From the NCBI GenBank assembly GCA_905250115.1, contig CAJNOI010000059.1, positions 372,001 to 436,000 of the forward strand: a stretch of DNA of 64,000 nucleotides, given 5' to 3'. The number at the start of each line of letters is the position of its first letter. Position 1 is the first letter of the stretch. A model generated the notes under the pieces. That model worked only from the letters and a program-made list of their open reading frames with translations, was not told where the DNA came from and made no database searches. Shown here in pieces: positions 63,624 to 64,000 of the stretch. Source of the stretch: Adineta steineri (lineage: Eukaryota; Rotifera; Eurotatoria; Adinetida; Adinetidae). The position numbers and the translations under genes are program-made.

Positions 63624-64000
63624 TTATACATCTTGTAACATATGTACAAATTCTTCATAACTTATTTTTCCATCATGATCTGTATCAATTTCATATAAAA
63701 CTTCACTTATTCGTCGTTCACTTACATCATGATTTAAACGCCTTAAAACTTCACGTAATTCAGATACAGTAATATAACCTATGAAAGGAAAATCTTAGAA
63801 AAAGAAAATTTATTAACAAATTTTTTTTTACCAGAATTATCTGCATCAAAACATTTGAATGCATTTCGCATTTCATCATCAGTAAATTTTCGTTCATAAA
63901 CAGTTCGCATTGCTTTAACAAATTCATCAAATTCAACTAAATATAATCCCAATAATAATTAGAATATACAAAAAAATATTACTTGAACCATTTCCATCTG
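63624..64000 (-). CDS. Calmodulin-like EF-hand protein, C-terminal part
   Basis: Three exons visible, running off the right edge: 64000-63983 (partial), 63936-63832, 63778-63624. Three EF-hand loops: D-G-N-G-S-I-E-F-D-E-F (split by an intron after Ser), DADNSGYITVSE, and DTDHDGKISYEE, ending VHMLQDV. All Ca-coordinating positions are intact in the two complete loops. Layout and the FDEFVKAM and SELREVLRRL helices fit the calmodulin/troponin C superfamily. It is calmodulin-like rather than calmodulin itself, as the sequence between loops differs. Confidence 0.88.

Overview
The window looks like nuclear DNA of a bdelloid rotifer (Adineta/Rotaria-like). The sequence is very AT-rich. Genes are cut by many short introns, mostly 45-85 nt, with GT..AG ends, and the proteins are clearly animal: muscleblind, BRSK kinase, GABA-B receptor, SERBP1, FZR1. 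Two bdelloid hallmarks are present: an arginine ADP-ribosyltransferase fused to TPRs, and bacterial-style Kelch propeller genes. Several start codons lie just behind a lone 3' splice acceptor, as expected for spliced-leader trans-splicing, which is known in bdelloids. Species assignment is inference from these traits. All exon maps below were read by eye and checked for reading-phase continuity; none has RNA support here.

Layout. 0-5.6 kb (+): 3' end of a ZYG11/ZER1-type E3 receptor gene, SNRPE, and an MBOAT1/2-type lysophospholipid acyltransferase with a piggyBac-like MITE in intron 1. 5.6-17.7 kb (+): a long AT-rich leader region followed by a muscleblind gene with three CCCH finger pairs, two candidate 3n microexons and clusters of YGCY motifs. 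22.3-26.3 kb (-): BRSK/SAD kinase in 18 exons. 27.1-29.4 kb (+): SERBP1/HABP4. 31.9-33.5 kb (+): FZR1/Cdh1. 35.7-36.5 kb (+): an unidentified single-pass membrane protein. 38.0-39.0 kb (+): a secreted collagen/C1q protein. 40.7-45.2 kb (+): a GABBR2-type receptor in 16 exons. 45.6-46.9 kb (+): a membrane C-type-lectin-like protein. 47.0-51.9 kb (-): NAA50, SLC30A9 and GOLT1 in tandem.

52.7-58.3 kb is an accessory region. It holds a direct segmental duplication carrying two Kelch propeller genes (6 and 7 blades, minus strand), separated by a 100-N assembly gap and a 26-codon 3' remnant of another gene. 59.8-61.6 kb (-) is the ADP-ribosyltransferase/TPR gene. A calmodulin-like EF-hand gene (-) runs off the right edge.

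The left 52 kb is conserved housekeeping, signalling and RNA-binding genes. The right 12 kb is lineage-specific, duplicated and possibly horizontally acquired. The most unusual signals are the extra zinc-finger pair of muscleblind (with an apparent one-base break in its last finger), its putative autoregulated microexon region, the TTAA-flanked MITE, and the Kelch duplication. No CRISPR array, tRNA or rRNA was recognised.
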